64,000 nt of DNA from contig JAINUG010000169.1 of NCBI GenBank assembly GCA_029706075.1, forward strand, positions 1 to 64,000, read 5' to 3'. This stretch comes from Aldrovandia affinis (Eukaryota > Chordata > Actinopteri > Notacanthiformes > Halosauridae). The translations under genes were made by a program, and so were the position numbers. Positions 10,862 to 22,740 of this stretch are shown piece by piece. Under the pieces are notes generated by a model. It saw only the letters and a list, made by a program, of their open reading frames with translations, searched no databases and was not told where the DNA came from. Within the stretch, counting starts at the first letter, position 1; each line of letters begins with the position of its first letter.

Positions 10862-11215
10862 GTTCTCAACTGCAAGCCACACCCTACAGGCCACACACAG
10901 TACTACAGCAAAGCCAGTGTCTATTTTACACCCTACAGGCCACACATAGCATTACAGGAGAGCAGTGACTATTTTACACCCTGCAGGGTACATACAGTAC
11001 TACAGGAGAGCCAGTGGCTATTTTACACCCTACAGGTCACACACAGTACTACACGAGAGCCAGTGACTACACCATACCGGCCACACACAGTACTACAGGA
11101 GAGCCAGTGACTATTTTACACCCTACAGGTCACACACAGTACTACACGAGAGCCAGTGACTACACCATACCGGCCACACACAGTACTACAGGAGAGCTAG
11201 TGACTATTTTACACA
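10862..11215 (-). repeat. Minisatellite, inverted copy of the array minisatellite
   Basis: About eight imperfect repeats of 45-50 bp built on acaccctacaggccacac, gtactaca and gagccagtgacta. It is the reverse complement of the minisatellite in the 1-6028 array. Two adjacent units (around 11039-11105 and 11131-11195) are nearly identical, showing recent local duplication. Confidence 0.9.
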
Positions 11216-11293
11216 AATTGTGACAGGTGTTTGGACTGTATATCCACTTGTGCATGGCACTTCCCTGTGGGTTATGGGAAGGAGATACATTCC

Positions 11294-11375
11294 ATACATT
11301 TACATTTACATTTAAGGATTTAGCAGACGCTCTTATCCAGAGCAACTTACAAGATGTGCATTAATACACAAGTCC
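11294..11375 (-). mobile_element. L2 LINE 3' end fragment
   Basis: On the - strand this is the last ~80 bp of the L2 element: tgtgtattaatgcacatct, then the GGATA hairpin and tail repeats of TAAATGT type. Severely 5'-truncated. Confidence 0.8.
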
Positions 11376-12513
11376 AAAATCCAGAGTCAGTGGGAGGTAA
11401 TTTCCTTAACATTAAAATGGCATAATCTAAAAATAATGTATTTGTTCCAGTCCAGTTGCTCATCCATATTTGCAAATAGGAAGTATAGCGCAATGATTTT
11501 CTGTTCATTTGTCAGTTAATTTATTTTGCAAGATTTTTTCAGATCAAGATTCGAAACAAATCTGTGAAAAATTGAATAAAAGGCCATCTTTCTCCTTATT
11601 CGAAAATGTATTCAAAAATAACCTTTGAGCTTAATCTTAATGACAATATTTTTTAAATAACTATAGGACATTGTAAATTAATTAAATTTCTGATATGCTT
11701 ATGTTGCCAACACCAGTCAGGCTAATTGGCTACTTTCTGGCGTTATTGATAACCTGCATTTTCCTAGACTGGATTTCAGTTTTTTCCACTATCAGTTAGT
11801 GCAAGCTGAAATTGTGTTTACAGAGTGGTGTTAATTACACACTTCCTGATGATGTTGTTTGAGTGCAATTAAGATGAGTCATCAGAGGCTCTGCTGCTCC
11901 TCTCTCCTTTGGGATGAGTCACTTGGTGTGCAGGAAACAGTGTCAGTAGGGGGATAGGGGGATATTCATAAACAATGATATATCGCTGTGTATAGTTTTA
12001 TTGCACATTGCTCATGAAAAATCTAACATTTTCGGTAAATATGTTCAATCAAATACGTAGAAAACATACAAATAATGACCCTTTCCTTATAAATTAAGAT
12101 GCCATTAAAACCTAAATTTGTTCTGTGCTACAGACTCATTAGCATAACAGATCTTGCATTGCCTGGGAATAAATGGTTACTGTAAATTGATCTTTATTAT
12201 CGTAAGAAAACTAAACTTTATAAGTAAATCTGCTCCTAATGCATTGCATATGGTGTTATTGCTACATGTGATTTAAAAAAAAAAGTGAAACTACTTTTAC
12301 CTTGCCAGAACCAGGTAAACACAGCTGAAGGGTCAACTGCTTTATTATGGTTGTAAAAACAACTGTTTGTGTTTGTTACAAATGTAATGTTATCTACTAT
12401 GGTTTAAAAACACAGATGAGCAGATTCATGAATAAATATGAATGAGAGGGAAATAAATATGACTCATATTGTATGACATTCAGATTTTATGTGTAAAAAT
12501 TGGCATTAGCCAT
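11376..12513. other. AT-rich region without a recognised feature
   Basis: Unique AT-rich sequence. No long ORF, RNA gene or transposon end is visible on either strand. Confidence 0.5.
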
Positions 12514-12657
12514 CCCCTTTAAAAAAGTGGCTGCTATACCCAGAACTTGCTGCTAGAACTTCCAAGACATTCATTATTTTCATCCGTTGATCTTATCAGC
12601 CCATGTCACTGTAATTACTCACAAGACCCAATGTCCAACTGCTTCTTGTTAGACTGA
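12514..12657 (+). repeat. Copy A of a duplicated non-transposon segment
   Basis: This ~140-bp segment recurs at 14091-14240 in the same orientation, at roughly three quarters identity. The best-kept blocks are aaaaaagtgg, tgctgctagaac, gtcactgtaatta and ctgcttct. It has no terminal repeats, tRNA-like boxes or poly-A tail, so it does not look like a transposon. Confidence 0.75.
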
Positions 12658-12663
12658 GAGAAC

Positions 12664-13600
12664 CGTGGTTCTGACTGGAACCGTATGCTGATCCATTAAA
12701 AAATGATTTTTAAAAAAAAAAATCTTCACAACTTCTCATAAAGGTTCAATGATGTTTAGATTTGGTCATTGGGGAGGCCATGGAAAAAAAAAAAAAAGGT
12801 TTCTGATTTTATTCCATTTTGGTAGCCAATTAGACCCGCTATATTTTTATGTCATTCCCCCCCTAGTAATGTGAGTTCGCTGCCGTAGTCCTGCGACCGG
12901 TAGCGATGAAGGCAAAGTAACGCCTCCTCCGAGACAGCACTCGCTAAGCCGTCGATCGTAACCCGGCACTACAGGGCCACTCTTATGCGCAGCAAATGTC
13001 ATGTCGGCTTCCCTCCCCTCTCCAACCAATCCCCTCTCCAGACAGCCAATCACCACCCCTGGTGTCGCTCCCAGCCAGAGCCGACTGGCAAGATGAGGAA
13101 TTGAACCCTGGTCTCCGTGGCCAGCATCGGGCATTGTAACCATTGGCCCACGCGGGAGGCCACCCATGGAAGTTTTTTGACTTCATCTTGATGTTAATGA
13201 AACCACTCTTCAATCCATTAAGCAGTGTGTATGCAGGTGCTATCATCTTGGAATATGAGAACATCTTGAGGAAATGTTTCATGTGTTTCAACCACAAGAA
13301 CTGAATGGCAGCCCTACCATAAATATCAGCATTGTGACGTACAGTTGTTGTTGAGAAAGTGATAGATTTTTTGAAAGGTATAGATTCAGTTCTGTCGTAA
13401 TTTTTGAGGCTGTTGTTATGTCGTTTTTAGAAACTATCCTGTTAAGTGTCCATCTATCCCTATCAGTGAGCTTTGAATTGCAACCACTGTTCCTCTTTCC
13501 TGATGCAGTTTGTCCTTGCTTGGCATATACCATCATGATTTTTGACACTGTTCCCCTTAACATTGAATAATTTTGGTACCTGTATACCAGGGGTTATACG
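12664..13600 (-). mobile_element. Tc1-like transposon remnant with a nested SINE
   Basis: On the - strand the right part (13288-13563) encodes a Tc1 helix-turn-helix region: GTVSKIMMVYAKQGQTASGK followed by LTDRDRWTLNRIVSKN and TTASKITTELN. The left part (13170-13260) gives IFQDDS and, beside the SINE, LPWPP with NIIEPL, the catalytic aspartate and D34E region. The stretch between is deleted and the frame is broken. A SINE inserted at 12786-13163 splits the LPWPP motif. Terminal repeats are not clear. Confidence 0.85.
12786..13163 (-). mobile_element. tRNA-derived SINE, full length, nested in Tc1
   Basis: On the - strand it begins with a tRNA-like head (cccgcgtgggccaatggtta, B box ggttcaattcc), continues through a ~250-bp body containing gggtggtgattggctgtc, and ends with attggctaccaaaatgg and poly-A. 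It is flanked by an 8-bp target-site duplication, ccatggaa, at 12778-12785 and 13164-13171. It is the same family as 55427-55785. Confidence 0.85.
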
Positions 13601-14090
13601 CATTCGATTTAAACTGCTGTCAATGTTCTCTGACAATCACCAGCAGTCAGCAGTAGCCATTTGTGATTGAAAAGTTTTCACAATTTCAAGCGTCACTTTT
13701 GCAATATCTAGCTTCTGTCACTTTGAAGTCACATTGATTCTGACTGACAGTCAGGATACACTACAGAGGAATTCAATACACTCCTGCTCAAATGAGGTAT
13801 GGTAGGGTATGACCATCAGCTGAGATACATTTATTTCAGCTAATCTTTTTACTTTTATACTTGTGTACGTTTTAGACGTGTGCCCTGGTGTCCCTTTCCC
13901 CGTTCTTGTTCAGACTGTCAATCTTAAACCCTGTTTGACAGTTGAAATAAGCAACATTGTAACACTCATAAAGGGCCCTTTATTTTTGAGATTTTCTCAG
14001 GGGAAAGAATGATGACTGAAGAGATAACAGGCAGCCCTTACTTTTGAAAATGATTTCATGCTCCGTTCGCAGCTGGTACGATCTGAATAG
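13601..14090. other. Unique non-coding sequence
   Basis: AT-rich sequence between the Tc1 remnant and the second copy of the duplicated segment. No gene or repeat recognised. Confidence 0.45.
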
Positions 14091-14240
14091 TCCCTTTGTT
14101 TAAAAAAGTGGCCGCCGTATCCAGAATTCGCTGCTGGAACATCCAAAGCGTTCATTAGTTTTCTTTCCCACTGGTCTGAACAGCCCACGTCACTGTAATT
14201 AATCACGAGATCTGATTGCCGACTGCTTCTCATTAGGCTG
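14091..14240 (+). repeat. Copy B of the duplicated non-transposon segment
   Basis: Same orientation as 12514-12657, about 1.57 kb downstream. Both copies share the run gtcactgtaatta and a pyrimidine-rich start. The Tc1 and SINE lie between them, so the duplication probably preceded those insertions. Confidence 0.75.
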
Positions 14241-14517
14241 TCTATCTTTTAGTTAGGGCTAATTTGTTCTGGGAAAACACATACAACTTATTGCTGATGG
14301 ATTTCACAGTGTGATTGTGTCACTGCCTTTCATTCCAGAGAGCCTTGTTTCCAAACACAAAATGCAAAAACGCAAACATCTGAAGGAAAATTATGATCGC
14401 ACACCTCTCCCCTCCCCTTCTTACTGTTGTGAGAATGGAGCAATGCATATAGAATATTGATGGCCATGGGAGGGTTGTTGTCAATCAATCTGGCAACAGA
14501 GAGCAATTTCAGAGAGC

Positions 14518-14741
14518 ATTACATTACATTACATTACATTACAGGCATTTAGCAGACGCTCTTATCCAGAGCGACTTACAGTTTACATTTCTTTACAATC
14601 CGTTTATACAGCTGGATATTTACTGAAGTAATTCAGGTTAAGTACCTTGCTCAAGGGTACAATGGCAGTGTCCCACCTGGGGATTGACCCCACAACCTTA
14701 ACGTTACAAGCCCAGTTCCCTAACCATTACACCACACTACC
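14518..14741 (-). mobile_element. V-SINE, apparently full length
   Basis: On the - strand the tRNA-like head has an A box (gtggtgtaatggttaggga) and B box (tggggtcaatcccc). The strongly conserved V-SINE centre follows (acccttgagcaaggtactta). The 3' tail is the L2-type hairpin with GGATA loop near 14555-14572, ending in TAATG repeats. Order and length of ~224 bp match the V-SINE superfamily, which uses L2-type reverse transcriptase through its tail. Confidence 0.9.
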
Positions 14742-16094
14742 TGCCAGAGCAGTGCCATAATTCAAAACAACCGAGCAGGCTGAAGATAAAAAGGTCCATT
14801 GGCCAGGTGGGAAATATAGTTGATAAAGGAAAAAAAAAAAGTTTAAAAACATTTCCAGACTGGCAGTGTTGACTACTGATGCTGGACGACCTTAAACCTG
14901 AGGGTTTTAAAGGCATTTCTTTGCCTGCTGATGTTTAGTGACTGGATAAATTCACCATCCAATCAATGGGAACCATTGTGAATAATAATCAAGGTGAGGA
15001 GCTCCTTGACCTCCAGTGAACATCACTATTGTACCCCTACTGATTTTTAAACAATGAGCGATTGGGGAGGAGCTAGCCTTCATGAGCCCTAAGATAGTTG
15101 GAGCTTTCATGTGATATCAGTCATACACTCCTGAACCAATAAAAAGACTCCCAGTGAAAACACTGGGATTCAGAGAAGTGACCCACCATACTGTCTGGTA
15201 TTGAATCTTGACCACCCAAATGCCGGCAGGGTGGTGCCTAATTGGCTGTAGTTTTGCCCAGGGAGGGAGGGATTTAACTGGCGAGATTGGCACTGTTTCA
15301 TCACACAAGAACAATAACTCGATGGGGCAGTTAAAGTCCACTGTGTGGACTGTGCAGCTCAGCTGGTGGGCTGACTGTGCAGCTCAGCTGGTGGGCTGCG
15401 GAGTGACATGCAGTGATCGCGCAGCTCAGCTGGTTGACTGCGCAGTGAAAAGTGCAGATGAGCACTGGTAGAGGAGGTTGCAGCTCTGAGATGAGTCCAC
15501 AGACACATTTAAAATTGGGAAATTAGAAAATATATATTTTATATTATATTAGATATAAACTGAGTAAAAATAGTATGATTTACAGATGAATGATAACATT
15601 TTATGATCAGATCAATTAGTTATTTTGGTATTCTTGATGTTTCCAATTCTGATGTTGAAAACAATAAACCCTCAATTTACAAATGTAATGCAGTATAAAA
15701 TATGATATTGTAATATATTCTATACTATTCTGTTTATTGCATGATTTTTAAGAAAACTGATATATGATATAACTTCAACACTCTCCAGCTCTAAGTGGAA
15801 AAGAATGATTTGGTCTGTATGTCAGGTGTGTGTTTGGTTCGGACAGGTAGTGTCTAGAGGGGGAAGTGGCATCTTGGACATTATACAATCCTGCAGCAAG
15901 ACCGCTGTTGCCAGGCAACAGGTCTGAACTCATCCTGGATTTACAGGTTGACCCTTCTTCTTAAAATGAAAAAATGACAGATGGTGTTTCCATCATGAAT
16001 GCAAAAGTTGCTGGGGAAAAAACATATTAAGCATGTAAATTGTTGTACTGTTGTTGATTTTTTTTTCCCATAACGCTTTGGTAATATATTCAAA
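14742..16094. other. Non-coding region with a degraded SINE-like block
   Basis: Around 15195-15480 the words gggtggtgcctaattggctg and cccagggagggagggat match the body of the SINE at 55427-55785, so this is probably a worn relative. It also holds a local duplication of tgtgcagctcagctggtggg (about 15350-15400, with a third diverged copy near 15419). The rest is AT-rich and unassigned. Confidence 0.5.
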
Positions 16095-16750
16095 TACAGT
16101 CAACTCCAAAATTATTAACACTCTTGATAAAGATCAGCAAAAATGGCTGTTGTTTTGCAACAACAGAATGGCTGATCTCCAGCAAGTACCAAAAGACATT
16201 ATGGCCAAAAACCAGGTTCTCTCTGCCAGGAAGCCGAAACTTGAAACTTGAGTTGGATCTTTCAGTCTTGACCCCAAGCATACCTCAAACCAACCAAGAA
16301 ATTCTTAACTGGTCACAAAATTACAGTTAATTACAGTTAGTTTAAATGGCCATGTCAGTCTCCAGATTCCAGTTTTACCCAATTGAAAATGTTGTGGTTT
16401 GGATTGAAGATGGCAGTCCACAAGTGCAGACCAAAGGATCTGAAGGATCTTGAAAGATCCTGAAAGCCCCCCCCTCCCCAAAATATGTTCACCAACTTCA
16501 TAAAATCTTATAGAAGACTGAGTAGTGTTATCCTCATGAGGGCAGGGTGCACAAAGTAGCTACTGAAAACTGGGGTGTGAATAATTGTGTCAATATTACT
16601 TATTTTTCTAATCTTTTTCTCTGAGCAATGTTGTTATATAAAATAATATAAGTTTAACTTACAATATAGCTAATTAACTGTATTGTTTATTTTATACAGC
16701 CTTTTTGCTTATCATTATAAAGTGTGTAAATCATTTTGGAGTTGACTGTA
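16095..16750 (+). mobile_element. Tc1-like transposon, decayed
   Basis: About 656 bp between terminal inverted repeats. The left end is tacagtcaactccaaaatta; the right end, reversed, starts tacagtcaactccaaaatga. TA dinucleotides lie at both ends. A + strand frame near 16345-16430 gives WPCQSPDSSF and KMLWF, a worn version of the Tc1 SPDLNPIE catalytic region. Most of the transposase frame is broken or deleted. Confidence 0.8.
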
Positions 16751-18740
16751 TGTTGTGTCAGTAAAGCATTTTGAATTTAATTGAGTTTAGTTGTGTGAGT
16801 GGAAGTGTTTGTACATAACGCTGTTAAAATCCTTGAAATGTATTAGTTGTTATGGAAAATGTTATGGGACAAAATTTGCAGTAGATTTAAAATCTCATTG
16901 GGTTTTAAAACCAATTAAATTTAGCTCTGCCAGAGCAAGATATACAGTAAAACATATCATGTCCTGCATATTCATAACTCATGAATATTTACTGTGCTTT
17001 GTTGGATACTTTTCATGTTGCATATTACCCAGCATGCAAATTTATGGGATTACAAGTACACACGTTTCAAAAACAGAATGTTTGTGACAGAATGAGTCAC
17101 AGAAATGTTAGAAATCACTTGCTTTTAACAGTGTATATGTAAGTTTATGTTTGTATGTTCGCGTGTACGTGACAGAGAGCGACTGCAGTACTCAAACTGC
17201 AAAATCTGTTTTAAACCACATCTCTGGGGGCCCATCATTTACTTGCCCTCTTCGACTAACTACTAACTATTAACTACAGAAAGGAAAATAAATAGATAAT
17301 GAATTTCACAGCAGCTTTAATTGATGTCTGTCTTTTTTGTTTTTGTCCATAATCTGCTGTCTGCATGCTCCAGAGGGGGATGGTATCCATAGCGACTGCA
17401 GACAGGACCCCAAACCCTGTCTATTTTTGGGATGGATTGCATAGTGTTTTTTATTCGTGTTTGCAGTATCTTCATATCTCTGTTGCTTGCTTTTTTCAGG
17501 AAGTCACATCCAGTCAGATAACTATTTTTTGCCCATGCGAAACGGTTTACTGTAAACTCGCCAGAGAGTAATCGCCGCACCTGTCACGAGGGGTCGCCGT
17601 GGTAGAGAAAATATGACTTGTTGAAAAGGAGGTTGCAACCTGACACGGGCTTGTCACGACAAAAGCTGCCAATTAAAACGTCTGCCAATTTTATTTTCTC
17701 TAAGCTCCAGAGAACGCATCAGAGTGCCAAATGGGCAAAGTGTTTATATAATTGATATGAAAACAAAAACGCGCAGATTTTCGGAAACTGGACGGGCTAA
17801 TGCGTTAAAGTTTGTTTTCAGCGATTGAAAATTGCACCCAGTTAATTGAGTGGGTAGCAACAAAGCCCTCTATCCAACCGCGCAATAGACTGTCTGCCCC
17901 ATCTGCACGAGGCACCACCGCACCCATCAAATCGACCGCTCAAGTGGCCGGTTCACGCGGCACGACGGTGCCAGGCTCGGGGAGAAGCCCTGATTTCTCC
18001 GATTGCGTCACGTCGCGCGTGACATACGGCGCCGCCTCAGCATGCAGGATTCCATTCCATTCGTAGTATCAAAGCCCTTTGGTTTGGCAGAGGACGGTGG
18101 GTTTTGGCACCCTGGCAGTGCCATATTGTTCTGCGCAATACATCGTTCTGTGCAGTACAACTCCTTCATAGCCACCATGTAGGGTTACAGAAATTACCCA
18201 TGTAGGCCTACATTATGTGAACGGACCCTTAATATTGTAACGAACGGACTAACCAGCTGGAAAGAAGAATGGCAGACCAGTGAAATTCGATTGCTGTTCA
18301 TTTATTTTATTTCCCGACTTTACAGACTACTCTCTGACGACCGGCCATGCTGAAATCACAATCGGCCTATAATAAAAATAAAATATAGGCCTACGTCTCT
18401 GTTGTTTACATTCTATCGTGACTGGAGAAAGCATAACCAACAAAATATCTCCCTTCTCTAGGCTGGAGCTTTTTTTGCATAACGTCTTTTCCCAATCACC
18501 TCGCACTTTTATCACTTTCCGCAATTACTATAAGCGTGGCCAGTGCCTCACAAACCAAAATAGAAAAATAATTCATTTTTATATCGCAAGTCCTGGTTTT
18601 ACATTAAACACCAACCAGATCGCTAGAGTAGGCCTATAATGGCTTTCCTCTGAATTTGCTTCTTAACAAATGAAATGTACATGTATATAATATTTTAATT
18701 TATCCATGCAATAAGTGCACTTGCATAGTATATATACATA
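16751..18740. other. Unique non-coding region, partly conserved-looking
   Basis: No gene recognised. Positions 17260-17800 are unusually well balanced in composition for this region, with few low-complexity runs, and look like a candidate conserved non-coding element. Positions 17830-18060 are relatively CpG-rich. Both are judgements from composition only. Confidence 0.35.
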
Positions 18741-19904
18741 TATCACCCAGTGACCACTTTATTAGGTACACCTGTAGGCTACACCTGCTCGTTAATGCAA
18801 TTTTCTAATCAGCCAATCATATAGCAGCAACTCAATGCATAAAAGCATGCAGATATGGTCAAGAGGTTCAGTTGTTGTTCAGACCAAAAATCTGAATGGG
18901 GAAATGAAATGGGTAATTTTTGGTGACAGACGGGTGGTGTGAGTATCTCAACTGCTCATCTCAAGTTTTCCCAGTCTCAGTTTACAGAGAATGGTGCGAA
19001 AAACTAAAAAACATCCAGTGAGCGGCAGTTCTGTGGGCGAAAATGCCTCGTTAATGAGAGAGGTCAGAGGAGAATGGCCAGACTGGTTCAAGCTGACAGG
19101 AAGGTGACAGTAAGTCAAATAACCACGCATTACAACAGTGGTATGCAGAAGAGCATCTCTGAATGCACAACACGTCAAACCTTGAAGTGGATGGGCTACA
19201 GCAGCAGAAGACCACACCGGGTTCCACTCCTGTCAGCTAAGAACAGGAAAGTGAGTGGGCACAGGCTCACCAAAACTGGACAGTTGAAGGTTGGAAAAAC
19301 GTTGCCTGGTCTGACGAATCTTGATTTCTGCTGCAACATGCAGATGGTAGAGTCAGAATTTGGTGTAAACAACATTAATCCATGCATCCATCCTGCCTTG
19401 TGTCAACGGTTCAGGCTGGTGGTGGTGGTGTGATGGTGTGAGGAATGATTTCTTGGCACACTTAATACCAATTGAAATGCCACAGCCTACCTAAGTCTTG
19501 TTGCTGACCATGTGCATCCCTTTATGGCCACAGTCTACCCATCTTCTAATGGTTACGTCCAGTAGGTTAATGAAGCATGTCACAAAGCACACGTCATCTC
19601 AAGCTGGTTCCACGAACATGACAATGAGTTCAGTGTACTCCAATGGCCTTCACAGTCACCAGATCTTAGTCCAATAGAGCACCTTTGGGATGTGGTGGAA
19701 TAGGAGATTCCCAACATTAATGTGCAGCTGACAAATCTGCAGCAACTGTGTGATGTTGTCATGTCAACATGGACTAGAATCTCTGAGGAATGTTTCCAGC
19801 ACCTTGTTGAATCCATGCCATGAAGAATTCAGGCTGTTCTGGGGGCAAAGGGGTTCCTACCCCGTACTAGAAAAGTGTACCTAATAAAGTGGCCACTGAG
19901 TGTA
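18741..19904 (+). mobile_element. Tc1-like transposon, near full length, decayed
   Basis: About 1.16 kb. The right end reversed reads tacactcagtggccacttta; the left end is tatcacccagtgaccacttt, followed in both by attaggtacac. This terminal repeat is common in fish Tc1-like elements. A + strand transposase relic includes RRMARLVQADRKVTVSQIT (from 19072), RQTLKWMGYSSRRP, and WPSQSPDLSPIEHLWDVVE near 19645-19700, which holds the last catalytic aspartate/glutamate region. Stops and frameshifts break it, so it is not autonomous. Confidence 0.9.
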
Positions 19905-20926
19905 TATATTAATCAAATTAATTAATCAAAGGTTAATTCTGTGTTTTTGCTATGTAACGGCCAGAGTGCTGTTTGAACCGCTCAGGTAACCCCTCTACAG
20001 TTTTTGTCAAGTTGTTACCAAAACTAGCTGTCTGCACTTCATTCCACTTAGTGGAAGTTTTATAGACATATGTAATCTGTTATGGATTTATGAATTTATT
20101 TCCGTTTACCTCCACCAGAATAGTTTATTCTTCAAAAAACATACTGATATATAACGATATATTCCCGTCACGTTTCTGTTGCGCAACACATTCGGTACAA
20201 ATCCTTCCTCCCACCTTTTACATATACTGTGTGTATATATATTCAACACATTTCATTACATATATAATTGTCTTTATATTTTCTAAAACAAAACAAAATG
20301 TACCCGCCTGGGAAGCTCCTGCCAGTCAGTCACTTTAAAAGTATAATACCCAAAGTGGGTAGGGTATACTATATACAGTTGCGTCACGTTTGCGTTTCTT
20401 TAAAAAATCAGTTTGCTTTGTGCAGAAAAAAATCGTGAAACATATCTTAACAAAGGGAGCCTGATACGGCGTGAGAGACTGATGATCGCGAAATCGACTG
20501 AGACCGACGGATGTAGGCTCGGCGAAATTAAAATTAAAATGATAAGTAGCCTACTCGTTGAATCCAGAATCATCTTTTGAGCGCTGAAAGAACAGCATAC
20601 AGTACAACAGAACGAGCTAGAAAATATCATTGTTGGGCAAACATTAAGCATCAATGAACTGTCACGAAACTAAGATATAGCTTAATTTTGTAAGAGCATC
20701 GCGTCACGAAACGTACAGAGCCTGACCACATTTGGAGAGCCCTGATACATCGCTGCGTTTTGTCTATCCTTTATTCAGAGGCGAGGCTATGCGATAGGAG
20801 CACAGGCACTGAAGCTGGGACAGAGAACCAGCCTGTCTTTGCAGGCGTGCAGCTGAACGGTCGAAAATCTTTCAGTGTCGGCTTGGGCGAGGAACAAGTG
20901 AACTAGACTCGGTGTGCCTCGGAAGG
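19905..20926. other. Upstream region of the candidate pde4b promoter
   Basis: No coding gene is visible. CGTCA words, the half-site of a cAMP response element, occur at 20166, 20382 and 20702. Composition becomes less AT-rich toward 20700-21000. The association with pde4b rests only on position and on the downstream splice signals. Confidence 0.35.
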
Positions 20927-20932
20927 TATAAA
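20927..20932 (+). promoter_or_regulatory. TATA box of a candidate promoter
   Basis: TATAAA lies in a moderately GC-rich context (ggaaggtataaacagtacgc). About 25-30 bp downstream would be the start of a transcript that runs to a strong splice donor at 21053. No experimental support. Confidence 0.45.
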
Positions 20933-20956
20933 CAGTACGCCGTGCTCGCTGGGCCA

Positions 20957-21052
20957 ACAGAGGTGACTGGGATCTGTTCAGTTCTTCACTGACCAAAGAT
21001 TCTGCCCGAGAAGATCTTTTCTTTACGTTAGAAAAGTGGATACATTTTTGAG
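20957..21052 (+). other. Candidate non-coding first exon (possibly pde4b)
   Basis: The exon would begin about 30 bp after the TATA box and end at ttttgag|gtaagg, a consensus donor. It has no long ORF, so it would be 5' UTR. Mammalian PDE4B1 transcripts have non-coding 5' exons far upstream of the ATG exon, so the arrangement is plausible, but assignment to pde4b rather than another transcript is inference. The start is approximate. Confidence 0.4.
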
Positions 21053-22225
21053 GTAAGGTTGATATATGTCTCTCTAAAATCAATCAAGCAACGTTGGTTG
21101 TCTTTTTTTTTAGTTTAGACTTGACTGCTTTTTGTTCGCATCACTCCCGAGAATGAAGTTGGGTTGAATGAATATTCCGTGTCTAGTGTGAGTAGTCAAA
21201 CCATTTTACGGGATAAAGGTTTGGTGATGCAATTAAGTATGCTAATTATGGCAGTGCAATAGCTACGTTTTTTATCTAAGTATTGAATATGATGTATCGA
21301 AGATGCTGACATTTCACTCAATTATTTGCCTGCTAAAGCTTTTCTTTACAAGACTATGCCTTTAAGTCGCTAAATACTTGCACAAATCATTAATTTATTT
21401 GATTATTCTAGTCAGTGCGACTTTCATAACATTTAGAAAAGCGAAATTAAAAGTACAAAATACAAATGTCATGTTTAGTAGCCTACTCCAGGTATTAATC
21501 GTTTGTATATTAAACATTAGTTATGGAAAGAACATCAACAATAAAAAACATGAAATTATTTCATGGCCTTTTAAACTACTTACAACAAAACATGTGTTTC
21601 ATTCATCTGTAGTGCATAATAAGAACTGCTTAGCCTAAACGTGCATTACTATGGAAAGTTTGGGAGCTTACTGCACCAGGAGAATAGGAATGCAGGGGAG
21701 AAAACAGAAATCCCACTGATTTAGCGGATGCTAGCTACAGAAAACATAGCGTTGCAATTCGCCCGCTCAAGATCAGGGGTTTTGAAAAAGACTTGTGCAG
21801 CAACCAGACCCCAGGAGAGGGAAGTCTGGAGGGTGCGGGAGGTGGAGTAACAGGGGGCGGGAGAGCAGCGGTTAGCTGCGGAGGCTCTGGCGTGAATACA
21901 ATGGGATGTGATGGACAATGGCAATGGCTGGTTGTCCGTTGATGAGAGAGATGGCGCTATCCAGACTGCGGACGCTCTGGGTTGAGTACAGTACGTGGAT
22001 ATGCACGTACCAATCTGCCTGATCCATGCACACTGCCAGGACACGGACTGGAAGCGGAGACACTGGGGGTGTTCAATACCAGGCGTGGCACAGTTCTGGA
22101 TGCTCTTTGAGCTAGAGACATCAACCTGTGGGCCACATATTTGTAGAATAGCTCAAAACAATTTTTTTAAATCACATTGACACATACAGGAGCACATGCC
22201 TGGATATAAACTGTTAAGCACACCT
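21053..22225. other. Non-coding, unassigned
   Basis: AT-rich to 21650; 21740-22130 is more GC-rich, with several short overlapping ORFs on the - strand that do not resemble known proteins. No repeat family recognised. Confidence 0.4.
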
Positions 22226-22740
22226 TTACTGAGCTAATGGTGAAAGCAGTTGTAAAATAGATCTACATCCACATTCTAAGGATAAAAAGGCAAACTTTGA
22301 CTTAATGTTGAAAGTAGCGTATACCACTCCTGGTATGTCCACTCCGAAAGCAAGGCTGCAGAGCCAGTCCTTGCCCTTTAGCTCAGGGAAGTCATCAGCT
22401 TTCCCCACCATATCAAGAAATGTTCCCCTCTTAGTCCCCACATGTGCTGACACACTTTCCCCAAACTTAGCCAGCAAACATTTGAGTGATCTAACAGGCC
22501 TTAGTGCTCTGAAATCCACTGTCCTCCAGCAGGGAAATGAACTGGGGATGATTAAGTCCCCTTGTCCTAATAAAGTTAACAATTTTCACCACTGCCTTAA
22601 CCACATGGTCGAGTTTCAGTACACTTTTGCACAGGGTTTCTTGGTGAATGATATAATGCACTAATATTGGCTTCCCATTTGGGTCCACCTCTTTCACTTT
22701 GTCCCCTATTCCTTTAAGTAGTCCAATGTTCCCTGTTTAG
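22226..22740 (-). mobile_element. hAT transposon fragment (GTF2IRD2/Charlie-like)
   Basis: The - strand frames read ILVHYIIHQETLCKSVLKL, then VVKIVNFIRTRGLNHPQF and, after a frameshift, DFPELKGKDWLCSLAFGVDI. This is the central part of hAT-type transposases related to the GTF2IRD2/ZBED domesticated group. No terminal repeats or complete frame remain. Confidence 0.75.
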
